From Capra hircus (lineage: Eukaryota; Chordata; Mammalia; Artiodactyla; Bovidae), in assembly GCF_001704415.2 (NCBI RefSeq), contig NC_030817.1:49151550-49215549 (forward strand): a DNA stretch of 64,000 nt, in the 5' to 3' direction. The translations under genes were made by a program, and so were the position numbers. Positions 1-12,350 of this stretch are shown here, in pieces. Each line of letters opens with the position of its first letter. Position 1 is the first letter of the stretch. Below the pieces are notes generated by a model. That model saw only the letters and a list, made by a program, of their open reading frames with translations. It had not been told where the DNA came from and made no database searches.

Positions 1-86
1 TGTTCTTGCCAGAGAAATCCCATGGACAGAGGAGCCTGGAGTCACAAGAGAGTCAGACACGACCTAGTAACTAAACAACAACAAAC
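1..86 (+). mobile_element. Bov-tA SINE, 3' part cut by window edge
   Basis: Contains the Bov-tA core (CTTGCC...GAGCCTGG, AGTCAGACACGAC) and ends in the AACTAAACAACAACAA tail. The 5' part lies outside the window. Confidence 0.8.
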
Positions 87-663
87 TTTACCATTTCCTT
101 CATTCTTACTTAATTTGTTCTTATTTTTCAGGATTCTTAAGGCAAAAGCTTACATAATTGATTTTCTACTTTTGTCACATAAGAATTTAAAGCTGTAAAT
201 TTTCTTCTAAGTGCTGCTCTATCTGCGTCCCACAAATTTTGATGCTTTTTATTAAGTTAACAGTATTTTCTAATTTCCTTCCTGATATTTCTTGACAATT
301 GGATTATTAAAAGTATCTGTGGTTTAATTTTAAATATTGAGTATTTTTCCTGTCTTTTTGTAAATTGATTTCTGATTGAATTATGTGGTGTATGATTTTG
401 TTCTTTGAATATTTGTTCCAAACAGTTTTATAGGCCAGCATTTGGCCTCTCTTGGTAAACACTTAATGTGCCCTTGAAAACAGTATGTGTTATTCTTTAC
501 TGAGTAGTTTTCTATAAATATGTATTAGGTCAAATTTGTTGACAGTATTGTTCAAGTGTTCTGTCTTTATTGTTCTATCACCTATTGAGAGAGGGGTGCT
601 TGTGCTGAATTCTTTGTTAAAATTGCCCCCTTGGTAACTATATTGTTTTCTACATCTGTATTT
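87..663 (-). mobile_element. Old L1 (L1M type), ORF2 fragment
   Basis: Antisense L1 ORF2 text (hallmark TGCGTCCCACAAATTTTGA near 225-243). It stops where a younger L1 begins at about 664. Antisense L1 of the same older type resumes at about 9416, so the two are probably halves of one element. Confidence 0.6.
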
Positions 664-1194
664 TCACAACATTTTAAGTAGGTTCATTTGTACCATTTTT
701 AAGATTACAGATATAACAGCTATCATATGACATTTGTCTTTCTCTGGCCGAGTTACTTCAGTCAGTATGACATTGTCTAGGTCCATCCATGTCCTTGCAA
801 AAGGCATTCTTTCATTCTTGTTGATGGCTGAGTAATATTCTGTTGTATATATGTACTGCATCTTCTTTATCCATTCTTCTGTTGATGGACATTTAGGTTG
901 CTTGCCTTGCTATTGTAACTAGTGCTGCAGTGAACATTGGGGTGCAGCTATCTTTTTGAGTTACAGTTTTCTCCAGAGATATGCCCAGAAATGGGATTGC
1001 TGGATCATATGATAGTTCTTTTTTTAGTTTTTTAAGGAACCTCCCGACTCTTCTCCACCCCAGTTGACATTCCCTCCAGCATTTACTGTTTGTAGAGTTT
1101 TTTGATGATGGTCATTCTGATTGGTGCGAGGTGATACTCATTGTAGTTTTGATTTGCATTTCTCTAGTAATTAGTGATGTTGAGCATATTTTCA

Positions 1195-1466
1195 GAGAAG
1201 GCAATGGCAACCCACTCCAGTACTCTTGCCTGGAAAATTCATGGACAGAGGAGCCTGGTAGACTGCAGTCCATGGGGTGGCTAGGAGTCGGACACAACTG
1301 AGTGACTTCACTTTCACTTTTCACTTTCATGCACTGGAGAAGGAAATGGCAACCCACTCCAGTGTTCTTGCCCGGAGAATCCCAGGGATGGAGGAGCCTG
1401 GTGGGCTGCCGTCTATGGGGTTGCACAGAGATGGACACAAGCAACTTAGCAGCAGTAGCAGCAGCA
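1195..1466 (+). mobile_element. Bov-A2 SINE with 13-bp TSD
   Basis: Complete dimeric Bov-A2: two GGCAA.GGCAACCCACTCCAG-like monomers joined by CACTTTCACTTTTCAC, ending in an AGCAGCAGTAGC tail. It is flanked by GAGCATATTTTCA at 1182-1194 and 1467-1479 and sits inside the antisense L1. Confidence 0.92.
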
Positions 1467-1847
1467 GAGCATATTTTCATGTGCCTCTTGGCTTTCCATA
1501 TGTCTTCTTTCGAGAAATGTCTATTTAAATCTTTTGCCCTTTATTTATTTATTTATTTTTAATATTGAACTGCATAAACTGTTAGTATATTTTGGAGATT
1601 AATCCTTTGTCAGTTGCTTCATTTGCAGATATTTTCCCCATTCTGTGGGTTGTCTTTTTGTTTTCTTTATGGTTTCCTTTGCTGTGTAGAAGCTTTTAAG
1701 TTTAATCAGACCCCATTTATTTATTTGTTTTTAATTTTCTTTAGGAGGTGGATCAAAAAAGATCTTGCTGCAATTTATGTTAGAGAATGTTCTGTCTGTG
1801 TTTTCCTCTAAGAATTTTATAGTATCTGGGCTTACATTTAGGTCTTT

Positions 1848-1988
1848 AATGGGGAAGGCATCACCAACTCAATGGACAAGAGTTTGAGCAAGCTCTGAGA
1901 GATGGTGAAGGATAGGGAAACCTGGCGTGCAGCAGTCCACAGGGTCACAAAGAGTTGGACACAATTAAGTGATTGAACAACAACAACA
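1848..1988 (+). mobile_element. BovB 3'-end fragment (ART2A-like)
   Basis: About 140 bp of the BovB 3' terminus (AGACAGGGAGGCCTGGCGTGC-type block, then the AAGTGATTGAACAACAAC tail), inserted in antisense L1 that continues on both sides. Confidence 0.75.
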
Positions 1989-2410
1989 AACCATTTTGAG
2001 TTTACTTTTGCAGTTAGTTTTAAAGAATGTTCTAATTTCATCGTTTTACATGTAGCTGTTCATTTTCCCTACACCACTTAATTGAAGGGACTCTCTTTTC
2101 TCCATTATATGTTCCTGCTTCCTTTGCTATAGATTATGTTACTATAGGTGTGTGGGTTTATCTTTGGACATTCTATCCTGTTCCATTGATGTATATTCTG
2201 TTTTTGTGCCCATATCATACTGTTTTGATTAGTGTAGCTTTGTAGTATAGTCTGAAGTCAGGGAGCCTGATTCCTCCAACTCCATTTTTCTTAAGATTGC
2301 TTTGACTATTCACAGTCTTTTGTGTTTCCATACAAATTGTAAATATTTTTTGTTCTAATTCTGTGAAAAATGCTATTAGTAGTTTATTAGGGATTACATT
2401 GAACCTGTAG

Positions 2411-2491
2411 AACTGGATATGGAACAACAGACTGGTTCCACGTAGGAAAAGGAGTGCGTCAAGGCTGTATATTGTCACCCTGCTTATTTAA
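2411..2491 (+). mobile_element. 81-bp internal BovB RT patch
   Basis: An internal BovB reverse-transcriptase segment covering the GKGVRQGCILSPCLF coding block, without any 3' tail. The same 81-bp stretch recurs at 2846-2926 in the neighbouring BovB with several differences. It sits where L1 sequence is missing. Confidence 0.75.
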
Positions 2492-2730
2492 TGATAGTTT
2501 TACTTCTTTTCCAATTTGGATTCCTTTTATTTCTTCTGTGATTGCTGTGGTTGGACTTCCAAAACTATGTTGAATAATAGTGGTGAGAGTAGACATCCTT
2601 GTCTTATTCTTGATCTTAGAGGAAATGCTTTCAGGTTTTCACCATTGAATATGATTTTTGCTATTGGTTTGTTGTATATTGCTGTTACTATGTTGAGGTA
2701 GATTCCCTCTGTGCCCACTTTCTAGAGTGC

Positions 2731-3796
2731 ATACTAAGTTGCTTTTGTCATGTAAACTGTGGAAAATTCTGAAAGAGTTGGGAATACCAGACCACCTAAC
2801 CTGCCTCTTGAGAAATCTGTATGCAGGCCAGGAGGCAACAGTTAGAACTGGACTTGGAACAACGGACTGGTTCCAAATAGGAAAAGGAGTACGTCAAGGA
2901 TGTATATTGTCACCCTGCTTATTTAACTTATATGCAGAGTACATCATGAGAAATGCTGGACTGGAAGAAACACAAGCTGGAATCAAGATTGCCAGGAGAA
3001 ATCTCAATAACCTCAGATGTGCAGATGACACCACCCTTATGGCAGAAAGTGAAGAGGAACTCAAAAGCCTCTTGATGAAAGTGAAAGAGGAGAGTGAAAA
3101 AGTTTGCTTAAAGCTCAACATTCAGAAAACGAAGATCATGGCATCCGGTCCCATCGCTTCATGGGAAACAGATGGGGAAACAGTGTCAGACTTTATTTTT
3201 GGGGGCTCCAAAATCACTGCAGATGGTGATTGCAGCCATGAAATTAAAAGATGCTTACTTCTTGGAAGAAAAGTTATGACCAACCTAGACAGCATATTCA
3301 AAAGCAGAGACATTACTTTGCCAATTAAGGTCCGTCTAGTCAAGGCTATGGTTTTTCCTGTGGTCATGTATGGATGTGAGAGTTGGACTGTGAAGAAGGT
3401 TGAGCGCCGAAGAATTGATGCTTTTGAACTGTGGTGTTGGGAAGATTCTTGAGAGTCCCTTGGACTGCCAGGAGATCCAACCAGTCCATTCTGAAGGAGA
3501 TCAACCCTGGGATTTCTTTGGAAGGAATGATGCTAAAGCTGAAACTCCAGTACTTTGGCCACCTCATGTGAAGAGTTGACTCATTGGAAAAGACTTTGAT
3601 GCTGGGAGGGATTGAGGGCAGGAGGAGAAGGGGACGACCAAGGATGAGATGGCTGGATGGCATCACTGACTCGATAGGCGTGAGTCTGAGTGAACTCTGG
3701 GAGTTGGTGATGGACAGGGAGGCCTGGCGTGCTGCAGTTCATGGGGTTGCAAAGAGTCGGACATGACTGAGCAGCTGAACTGAAGTGAACTGAAAT
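2731..3796 (+). mobile_element. BovB LINE, 5'-truncated, dead RT
   Basis: This is the 3' third of a BovB (RTE) element. The frame 2727-3452 encodes RT motifs KGVRQGCILSPCLFN, then CADD (3018-3029) in place of the catalytic YADD, then the C-terminal region. It ends with the GAACTGAAGTGAACTGAA tail. With the adjoining SINE remnant it is flanked by CACTTTCTRGAG at 2716-2727 and 4004-4015. Confidence 0.88.
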
Positions 3797-3805
3797 CTTT
3801 CAGAT

Positions 3806-4002
3806 GCTATGTATTGTAGCCCACCAGGCTCCTCTGTCCATGGGATTTTCCAGGCAAGAATACTGGAGTGGGTTGCCATTTCCTTCTCCAGGGGATCTTC
3901 CCCACCCTGGGATTGAGCCCACATCTCTTATGTCTTCCTCAATTAGCAGCAGGTGGCAGGGCAGCAGGGGTTCTTTACCACAGGCATTACCTGGGAAACC
4001 CT
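3806..4002 (-). mobile_element. Bov-tA SINE, tail-truncated
   Basis: Antisense Bov-tA (TAGCCCACCAGGCTCCTC, GGCAAGAATACTGGAG, GGGGATCTTCC). Its BovB-derived tail end is missing where it meets the BovB copy. Confidence 0.85.
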
Positions 4003-4257
4003 TCACTTTCTGGAGAGTTTTTATCATAAATGGGTGTTGAATTTTCTCAAGAGCTTTTTCTGCATCTATTGAGATGATCATGTGGTTTTTATTCTTCAGT
4101 TTTTAATGTGGCTTTTCACATTGATTAATATACTTATGTTGAAGAATACTTGCATCCCTAGGATAAATCCCACTTGACCATGGTGAATGATCTTTTAATG
4201 TGTTGTTGAATTCAGTTCTTTAGTGCTCTTTAGTGATATTAGTGTGTAATTATTTTT

Positions 4258-5165
4258 TCTTTTTTTTTAATTGGAGTGTAATTGCTTTACAATGTTGTGT
4301 TCATTTCCACTGTGCAGTGATGTGAATCAGCTATATGTATACATATATCCCCTTCCTCTTGAGCCTCCCTCCAATTCCCACTCCCATCCTACCCTCTAGG
4401 TCATCCAAAAGCATGGACTGAGCTCCCTGTGCTGTACAGCAGCTTCCCACTAGCTGTCTATTTTACACCTGATAGTGTGAATTTGTCAGTGATACTTGCG
4501 CAATTCATCACCCTCTCCTTCCCCTCACTGTGTCCACAATTCTGTTCTCCTAAGTCTGCATCTCTGTTCCTGCTCTGCAAATAGGGTCATCGGTACTATT
4601 TTTCTAGATTCCATATGTATGCATAAATATACAATATTTGTTTCTTGCTGACTGACTGACTTCACTCTGTAGGACAGTCTAGGTTTACCACATCACTACA
4701 AATGACCCAATTCATTACTTTTTATGGCTGAGTAATATTCCATTGTATATATGTACCACATTTCTTTATCCATTCATCTCTCAGTGGCCGTTTAGGTTTA
4801 GGCCGTTTAGGCTGTTATAGTAGCCATGTCCTGGCTACTATAAATGGTGCTGCTGTGAATATTGGGGTACATCTATTAACATCTTTTTATATTATGGTTT
4901 TCTCATGGTGTATGCCCAGTAGTGGTATTGCTGGGTCATATGATAGTTTTGGTTTTATAAGGAATCTCCATAGTGGTTGTATCAATTAACATTTCCCCCA
5001 TCAGTCCAAGAGCATTCCCTTTTCTCTACACCCTCTCCAACATTTGTTTGTAGATTTTTTGATGGTAGCCATTTAGACTAGTATGAAGTGATACCTCATT
5101 GTAGTTTTGATTTACACTTCTCGAATAATCAGTAATGTTGAGCATCTTTTCATTTGTTTGTTGTT
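4258..5165 (-). mobile_element. Nested L1, 3' end, 5'-truncated
   Basis: Opens with a poly(T) run (tail of a minus-strand copy), then L1 3' UTR and ORF2 C-terminal sequence (GCTGAGTAATATTCCATTGTATA near 4728). It interrupts the larger L1, whose ORF2 resumes after the AT repeat near 5195. Confidence 0.75.
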
Positions 5166-5168
5166 GGC

Positions 5169-5194
5169 ATATATATATATATATATATATATAT
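5169..5194. repeat. (AT)n microsatellite
   Basis: Thirteen perfect AT units at the border of the nested L1. Confidence 0.9.
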
Positions 5195-5980
5195 TTTTTG
5201 GTGATATTTGTCTGGTTTTGATATCAGGATGACAATAGCCTCATAGAATGAGCTTGGGAGTATTCCTTCATCTGCTGCTTTTGGGAAAAGTTTCAGAAGA
5301 GTACATGTTAACTCTTCTTTAAATGCATCATATAATTCTCTTGTGAAGCCATCTGGTCCTGGCCTTTGTTGGAAGGTTTTAATCACAGTCTCAATTTCAG
5401 TACTTGTAATTGATATGTTCATATTTTTTATTTCTTCCTGGAACAGTTTTGGAAGATTGCAACTTTCTAAGAATTTGTCCATTTGTTCTAGGTTGTCCAT
5501 TTTATTTGTGTTGCTTGTAATAATCTCTTATGATCGTTTGTATTTCTGTAATGTCTGTTGTAACTTCTTTTTCATTTCTTGTTTTATTGAGTCGTCTCAC
5601 TTTTTTCTTGATGAATGTAGCTAAAGCTTTATCAATTTTGTTCATCTTCTCAAAGAACCAACCTTTAGTTTTATTGATCTTTGTTTTTGTTCTGTTCGTC
5701 TCTATTTCATTTATTTCTGTTTCTGGTTTCTAGCCTTCTACTAACTTTGGGTTTTGTTTGTTGTTCTTTCTGTAGTTGCTTTAAATTTAGGTTATTTGAG
5801 ATTTATCTTATTTCCTGAGGTAAGATTGTATTGCTATAAACTTCCCTCTTAAAACTGCTTTTGCTGCCTCCTATAGGTTTTGGGTTGATGTGTTCTCATT
5901 GGTCACTAGGCATTTTTTGATTTCCTCTTTGATTTCTTTAGTGATCCACTGGTTATTTAGCCTCTTTGTGTTTGTGTTTT

Positions 5981-5998
5981 ATATATATATATATATAT
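5981..5998. repeat. (AT)n microsatellite
   Basis: Nine AT units inside the L1, followed by a poly(T) run. Confidence 0.85.
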
Positions 5999-6367
5999 TT
6001 TTTTTTTTCTGTAGTTGATTTCTAATCTTACAGAGTTGTGGTTGGAAAAGATGCTTGATATGATTCCATTTTTCTTAACTTTACTGATGCTTGATTTGTC
6101 GCCCAAGATGTGACCTATCCTGGAGATTGTTCCATGTACAGTTGAGAAGAAGGTGCATTCTGCTACTTTCGGATAGAATGTCCTATAGTTAATAGTTAAG
6201 TCTGTCTGGTGTAATGTGACATTTAAGACTTGTGTTTCCATATTAATTTTCTGTTTGGATGATGTCCATTGGTGTAAGTGAGGTGTTCAGGTTCCCCACT
6301 ACTAATGTGTTACTGTTGATTTTCCCCTTTATGGCTGTTAGCATTTGCCTTATGTATTGAGGTGCTC

Positions 6368-6579
6368 CTGTGTGTGCTTAGTCACCCAGTTGTGTCCAGC
6401 TCTTTGCGACCCCATGGACTGTAGGCTGCCAGGCTCCTCTCTCCATGGGATTCTCCAGGCAAGAATACTGGAGTAGGTAGCAATTCCTTTCTCCAGGGGA
6501 TCTTCCCAACCCAGGGATCGAACTCAGGTCTCCTGCATTGCAGGTGGATTCTTTATCGTCTGAGCCACCAGGGAAGCAT
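6368..6579 (-). mobile_element. Bov-tA SINE
   Basis: Complete antisense Bov-tA from TGTGCTTAGTCACCCAGT to the tRNA-like head GAGCCACCAGGGAAGC, inserted in L1. Confidence 0.9.
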
Positions 6580-9500
6580 ATATACAATTTTTATATCTTC
6601 TTGGATTGATCTCTTAAACATTATGCAGTGTCCTTCCTTGTCTCTTGTAATAGTCTTTAAAGTCTATCCTATCTAATATTAGTATTGCTGTTCCTGCCTT
6701 CTTTTGATTTCCATTTCCATGGGATATCTTTTTCCATCACATCACTTTCAGTCTATATGTGTCCCTAGGTCTGAAGTGGATCTTTCATAGACAGCATATA
6801 TACAGGTCTTGTTTTTTATCCATTCAGCCAGTCTATGTCTTTTGTTTGGAACATTTAAACCATTTACATTTAGAGTAATTATGGATGTGTATGTTCCTAT
6901 TTCCACTTTCTTAATTGTTTTGGGTTTGTTTTTGTAGATCTTTTTATTCCCTTTCTCTTTTGTTCTCCTGTGATTTGATGACTACCTTTGGTGTTGTATT
7001 CAGGTTACCTCCATTTTTTTCCTAAAATTGTGGATATCATTGATACTATCATTACTCTGAATTCTTTTTCAGGTAGATTTCCTGTCTCCTCTTCATTTAG
7101 TTGTTCTTGTGAATTTTTAGCTTGTTCCTTCCTCTTTAGCGTATTACTCTGATGTCTCATTTTGTCTAACTTTCTGTGTTTGAGGTCTTCTTTCCAGAGG
7201 CTGTAGAATCTTAGTTCCTCTTGTTCTGGTGTCTGCTCCCTGGTGGATGCGGTTGGTCTAGGGGCTTATGCAGACTTCTTGGTGGGAGGGATTGGTACTT
7301 ACCCACTGGTGGGTAGAGGTGGCTCTTGTCCCTTGTGGTAAGCAAGGCCATGTCATGGGGTGTGTTTTTAGGTGGCTGTGAGTTCAGTATGACTTTCAGC
7401 ATCCTATTTTCTGTAATGGGCTGTGTTCTATCTTGATTGTTGTTTGGCCTGAGGCTTTCAGCACGTGCCTGCAGGTTGTTGGGTGTAGCCAGATCTTGGT
7501 GCCAAAATGTGGACCCCCAAGAGAGCTCATTCAGATCTGTTTCCCTGGGACTTCCACCACCAGTGTCGTTGCCTTCATGGTGAGTCATAGTTGACCTCAG
7601 ACCCCTTGGTATGTGTAGCCTGGGTTCCTGTTGAGGTACTGCTCTTTGCAGGATCCCAGTGCATGTGAGACCTTGTGTTCACCCTCCAGAGTAGAATCTC
7701 TGTTTTCCCCAGCCCTGTGGATCTCCTACACTCCTGAAGTCCTGCTGGCCTTTAAGACTATGCCCCAAGGGTTCTTCCACCCAGTGCCAGACCCTCAGAT
7801 TGTATTTGAGGGCTATTTTATGTAGAAACATTCCTGTGTAGCCTTTGTAGGTTTAATATTTTTTGGTGTGTTGTTGTTAGTATAGGTGTCTGCCACTTCT
7901 TTCTTTTGTGTATGCTGGCAGTTATCCCCTTTATAGGAGGTGTGACTTAAGTTGCGGTAACCAGCATCTGCACTGGATGTTGAGCAGGGCCTCCCTTGTG
8001 CTCTGTTGTTGCTGCCCTGTCAGAGGTGGATTCTGTTCCATAGTTGTTGGATTAGAGGTCCCCAGGTCTGTTTCTTAGGTGTGTTTTTGATCTGCATATG
8101 TGAGAAATTGGAATTGGAGCATTCCCACTGGGAGGGAAGCCACTGAGTATTGCTCCTCTGGAGCTGTTCACCAGTGGGTGTGGGCTGTTATGTCATTCCT
8201 GTTGTATGAGCTCTCAGATTACACTGCTGTTGGCACTGCTCTGGGCCCCTTAACCGTGGATATGCTGGTAGTTGGCCCTAGTGTCTGTCAGATGTTATTT
8301 TCACCAGGCCACCAGCATAGATCCATTGAAGTCAGGTCCCAGGATGCAGTTATCATGGATATGGATCCACTGTAGGCACAATGGGGGCAGTTCATCCTCT
8401 GGCCTAGCCCAGCCCCCACGTATATATGCTCACAAAGTGTAAAGCTGCTAAAGGTAAGACCTGTCTTGGCTGCAGGAGTACTCATTATCCATTCAGATGT
8501 TCTGTAAGTACTTAGTTTACAAAGGCTGTTGTGGTGGTGTCAGTTCTAGGTTGCCCAGCTGGGAGGAGAGGTTTCACTTTTTGTTCCTTAGTTGCACAGC
8601 TCCTGGGGCCCAGCTGTAGTTTGAGCCCCACCTCTGCATGTGGGCCCCCACAGGAGTCTGCTCCTGAGGCTGCCCCAGAACTCAGGAATCCACCTTGGTG
8701 AGGAAGGGGTGTGGAGGCATCAGCAGCTGGAGTTGCTGGAGCCCCAGTGGGGACGAGGGGCTCAGAGGGAAGCTGGCAACCTTGGCATGAGAGAGCTGGC
8801 CCCAGCCAGAGCCCTTGTAGTGCCTTGAGAGGAACGGCTGGTGCCTCAGGAGAGAGGTGCCCCACCCCTCTCGCATCACTCAACAATGACGCCTCTCTTC
8901 AGTGTTTCCTCCACAAGCATTCCAGGTTGTGGATTTCCTCACTCCTGTCCCCTCAGACCATCTCCCTGCAACTAACTAGAGTCCTCTCCCCAGGTTTCGT
9001 CTCTAAATGCCAAGTTCCAGCACCAAACCCCTGTCTGCCCTGTAGGTCTCACTCTGTCCTGCCTGCCCCAGACTGTTGCTCTGCTTTCCTTTGAATAGCA
9101 CCCGAAGCTCCCCTTCTTTCCCATCTGATTTCCCCAACAATAAGGGGGCTTCATCAGGTGCAGGAATCTCTCTTCTGCTTTAGCTCCCCACCCAGAGGCG
9201 CTGGTCCTGTCCCTCTTCCTCTGCTCTTCCTTTTCCTGTCTTTCTTTTGTCCTGCCTGGTTATGTGGGGATCTTTCGTGTCCTTTTAGGTGTCTGAGGTC
9301 CTCTGCTAGTGTTCAGCTAGTGCTTTGTGAGAATTGTTCCATTTATAGATGATTCTTAATGCATTTGGAGAGAGAGAAACTCCACATTCTCCTATTCCTC
9401 CATCTTGACTGTCTTTTGTCATCTTTTTACTTTTAAAAGTAAAAGTCTCTACTGAAAATGAGTTTGTTACAGAAACCACATAATTGACTTTTGCTTCTTT

Positions 9501-10569
9501 ATCCACTCTGACAGCCTTTGTCTCTTATTGGAATGTTTAGTTCATTTACATTGATACAGTTTTTTGGTGTTTGGATTTAAATTTGCTATCTTCCTATTTG
9601 TTTCCTATTTTTCCCAACTGTTCTTTGTTACTTTTTCATCCTTTGAATTGAATATTTTTTAGTATTCCATTTTTCTCCAACATTAGCTATAGCTAGGTTT
9701 AGATTTAAGGTTTACAATATACATATTTAACATATTACAGTCTACCTTCAAATCGTGTCATAGTATTTCACATACAACGTAACACTCTCACAGTATACTC
9801 CATCTGCTTCTTTTGTGGTCATACGTTTATCTTTAAATGCCATACATCACACAATATTTTCTCTTTTAACAGCATTTATATTTTAAAGAGATGAAGATAT
9901 TTGCCATTTCTTATATTCTTCACTCTAGATGTTTTTCCATACTTCTGCTTGAAATAAGTACCTTTTGTCTTTGTTTTGAAATAACTGCCTTTTCAATTTT
10001 TGTGGTGCCAGTTAGCTAGTCACTACTTCTCTTTTTGTTTCTCTGTAAAAGACTGTTTTTCCTTACCTAAAGAAAAAAACCTTTTTGTTTTGAAGTGATT
10101 ATAGATTCACATAAAGTTGCAGAAACAGTACAGAGAAGTCCTGTGTGCCATTCACTCAGTTTCCCTCAAGGCTAATACCTAACATAATTGCACAGCATTA
10201 AAATGAGGAAACTGACATTGGTACAATCCGTAGACCTTATTTAGATTTTCTCAGTTTTTCTATGCACTTGTGTGTTTTTGAGCACTTTAATTTTTGAAGG
10301 GTATTTTTCACAAGGTATAGAATTATCAATTGACTGTTTTGTTTTTTGTTTTCTTTGTTTAAAGATATACTCTGATTTATATGTTGCATAGTTTGTGACT
10401 AAAAGTCCAGAGTAATTCTTTTCGTTCTATTTTTGTAGGCGGTGTGTCTTTTTTCTCTGTTTTTAAGACACTCTCTTTGTTGGTGGTTTTCAGCCATGTC
10501 ATAATGATGTGCTTTCTCAGTTTTCTCAGTATGGAGTTTGTATTCTGCCTGAAGTTTGTTGAGCTTTTT

Positions 10570-10928
10570 TCCCCTAACTTGTTTTTAAGTAAGTTTTATT
10601 TATTTTTGGTTGTTCTGGGTCTTCATTGCTGTGTGGGCACTTCTCTAGTTGCAGTAAGTGGGGGCTACTTTTTGTTGCAGTGCATGGACTTCTCATTGCA
10701 GTGGTTTTTCTTGTTGCAGAGCACCAGGCCCTAGGCATGCAGGCTTCAGTAGTTGTGGCATGTGGGCTCAATAATTGCAGCTCTTGGGCTCTAGAGTACA
10801 GGCTCAGTAGTTGGTGGCTCATGGGCTTAGCTGCCCTCTGGCATGTGGGATCTTCCTGGACCAGGGATTGAACCCATGTCTCCTGCATTGGTAGGTATTC
10901 TTAACCACTGAGCTACCAGGGAAGCCCT
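10570..10928 (-). mobile_element. CHR SINE (tRNA-Glu-like) with TSD
   Basis: Antisense cetartiodactyl CHR SINE ending in CACTGAGCTACCAGGGAAGCCC, the complement of its tRNA-like head. Flanked by TGTTRAGCTTTTT at 10557-10569 and 10929-10941 (one mismatch). Confidence 0.85.
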
Positions 10929-11146
10929 TGTTAAGCTTTTTGAATCTGTGGGTTCCTACCTCGCTCCCCCACTTGAGACTATAATTATACTTCTGTTAAA
11001 TTATTTGATATTTCCACATTAATAATATCAATGATATGTATCTTACTGATGAGCTGTTTTTAGCCTCATTTTCCTTATGTTCTTTATTTGGATAGTCTAT
11101 TGCTGTATCTTCGGTAGGTTACTGATTTTTTCTTTGTGGTGTCTGT

Positions 11147-11345
11147 TAGTGTTAGTTGCTCAGTTGTGTCTGACTCTTTGTGACACCATAGACTGTAGCC
11201 CGCCAGGCTCATCTGTCCATGAAATTCTCCAGGTGAGAATAGTGGAGTGGGTTACCATCTCCTACTCCAGGGGATCTTCCTGACCCAGGGATTGAACCCA
11301 GGTCTCTTGCATTGCAGGCAGATTCTTTACTGTCTGAGCTACCTG
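11147..11345 (-). mobile_element. Bov-tA SINE
   Basis: Antisense Bov-tA (GTTGCTCAGTTGTGTCTGAC ... CTGTCTGAGCTACCTG) inside old L1. Confidence 0.88.
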
Positions 11346-12350
11346 TAATGTCTAGTATGCCCCTATACCTAAGCAGAGATGCTCATTTTTTATATTCATC
11401 TATAGAAGTTCCATTTGATTTTCCTTTGCATCTTCAATTTATCTTCTCATTAAATTAATGTTTTGCTTTAATCACTTATGTATAATTAAAATAGCTCTTT
11501 GACAGTCTTGTTAGCTGGACCCATTATATTTCTCACTTATAAATTTGTTTCTATGGACTGATTTTTTTTCTTCTGGCTATTGGTCATATTTTCCTGCTTC
11601 TTGGCTTGGTTAGTGCTTTTTTACTGAATGCTACTGTTGAATGATTCTATTTAGTGTGCTTTTTGAAGGCAGTGTTGGATTTTTACAGGTTATTTGCCAG
11701 TTTAATCCTTTTGAGGCCTGTTTTTAAGTTTTACAAGAGTGTGTCTAGAGCAGCCTTCAGAGATAGTTCAACTCTACCCTTAATGCTTCCCCTAAAGAGA
11801 CCTTTCATGATCTCCACCAAATAGCCAAGGTGATCACTGGGGACTGTCCATTCTGGCTAGTTAGAGCTCAGATGTCTTCCCGCCCTGTATGATCTATGGG
11901 ATTTGCTGTATTTACAGCTCCCCACTTGTTTTTTGTCTGGCCTTGTTGGGTTTCCATGTATTAAGGTGTGGCCTAGCCCACAGTAGACTCAGGGGACCTC
12001 CTATGTAGATGTGTGAAGCGCTGTCCTAATGTAGTTCCTCCTTACTTGAACCTTCATATAAATTCCCAGCTGCTTCAGTCTCCTCAACTCTGATCTGTTT
12101 CCTCAACTCAATGGACCTCTGGACTCTTTTTGCATTTTCTCTTCCCTGTAGGTACTGTGTGAAAATTGTCTCCCAGAAGAATTCTGGGGTGATTGTAAAA
12201 CTCATTTGTTTCCCTTTTCTCAGGAATCACAACCCTACTGTTTTCCAGTATCTGTAAATAGTTATTTAACATATCTTAATCATTATTTCTAGCTGTTTAC
12301 CATGCCTTTTTATGTTAGCTATTTATTATTTCTTCATGGCTGGAAGACTT

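Larger units (their letters stand above)
664..9415 (-). mobile_element. Near full-length ruminant L1, interrupted
   Basis: Read on the minus strand, the element begins at about 9415 with the AAGATGGAGGAATAGGAG-type 5' end. A GC-rich 5' UTR (about 7200-9400) follows, then ORF1, ORF2 endonuclease and RT segments, and the ORF2 C-terminus (a YYSAI motif in the translation near 830). It is broken into short frames with no intact ORF, so it is dead. Nested insertions are a Bov-A2 (1195), BovB pieces (1848, 2411, 2731), Bov-tA copies (3806, 6368) and a second L1 (4258). Some L1 sequence around 2410-2492 is missing. Confidence 0.8.
9416..12350 (-). mobile_element. Old L1 (L1M/HAL1 type), 5' half
   Basis: Degraded antisense L1. 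It shows ORF2 N-terminal text near 9480-9560, ORF1 text near 10260-10570 and 10930-11130, and the older L1 5' region (AGAAGTTCCATTTG, GGTCATATTTTCCTGC) at 11380-11700. It ends near a TTCATGGCTGGAAG motif at 12334-12347. It is interrupted by a CHR SINE and a Bov-tA. Stretches such as 9900-10260 are ambiguous; 10070-10260 resembles an L1M 3' UTR in the opposite orientation. Confidence 0.55.

Noticed and set aside
2727..3452. Long + strand open frame (241 codons)
   Set aside because: It is the BovB reverse-transcriptase C-terminal region with a mutated active site, not a host gene.
8500..9100. Overlapping GC-rich frames of 60-127 codons on both strands
   Set aside because: L1 5' UTR, with no splice context and no recognisable peptide.
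10574..10888. 104-codon minus-strand frame
   Set aside because: Lies wholly within a CHR SINE.
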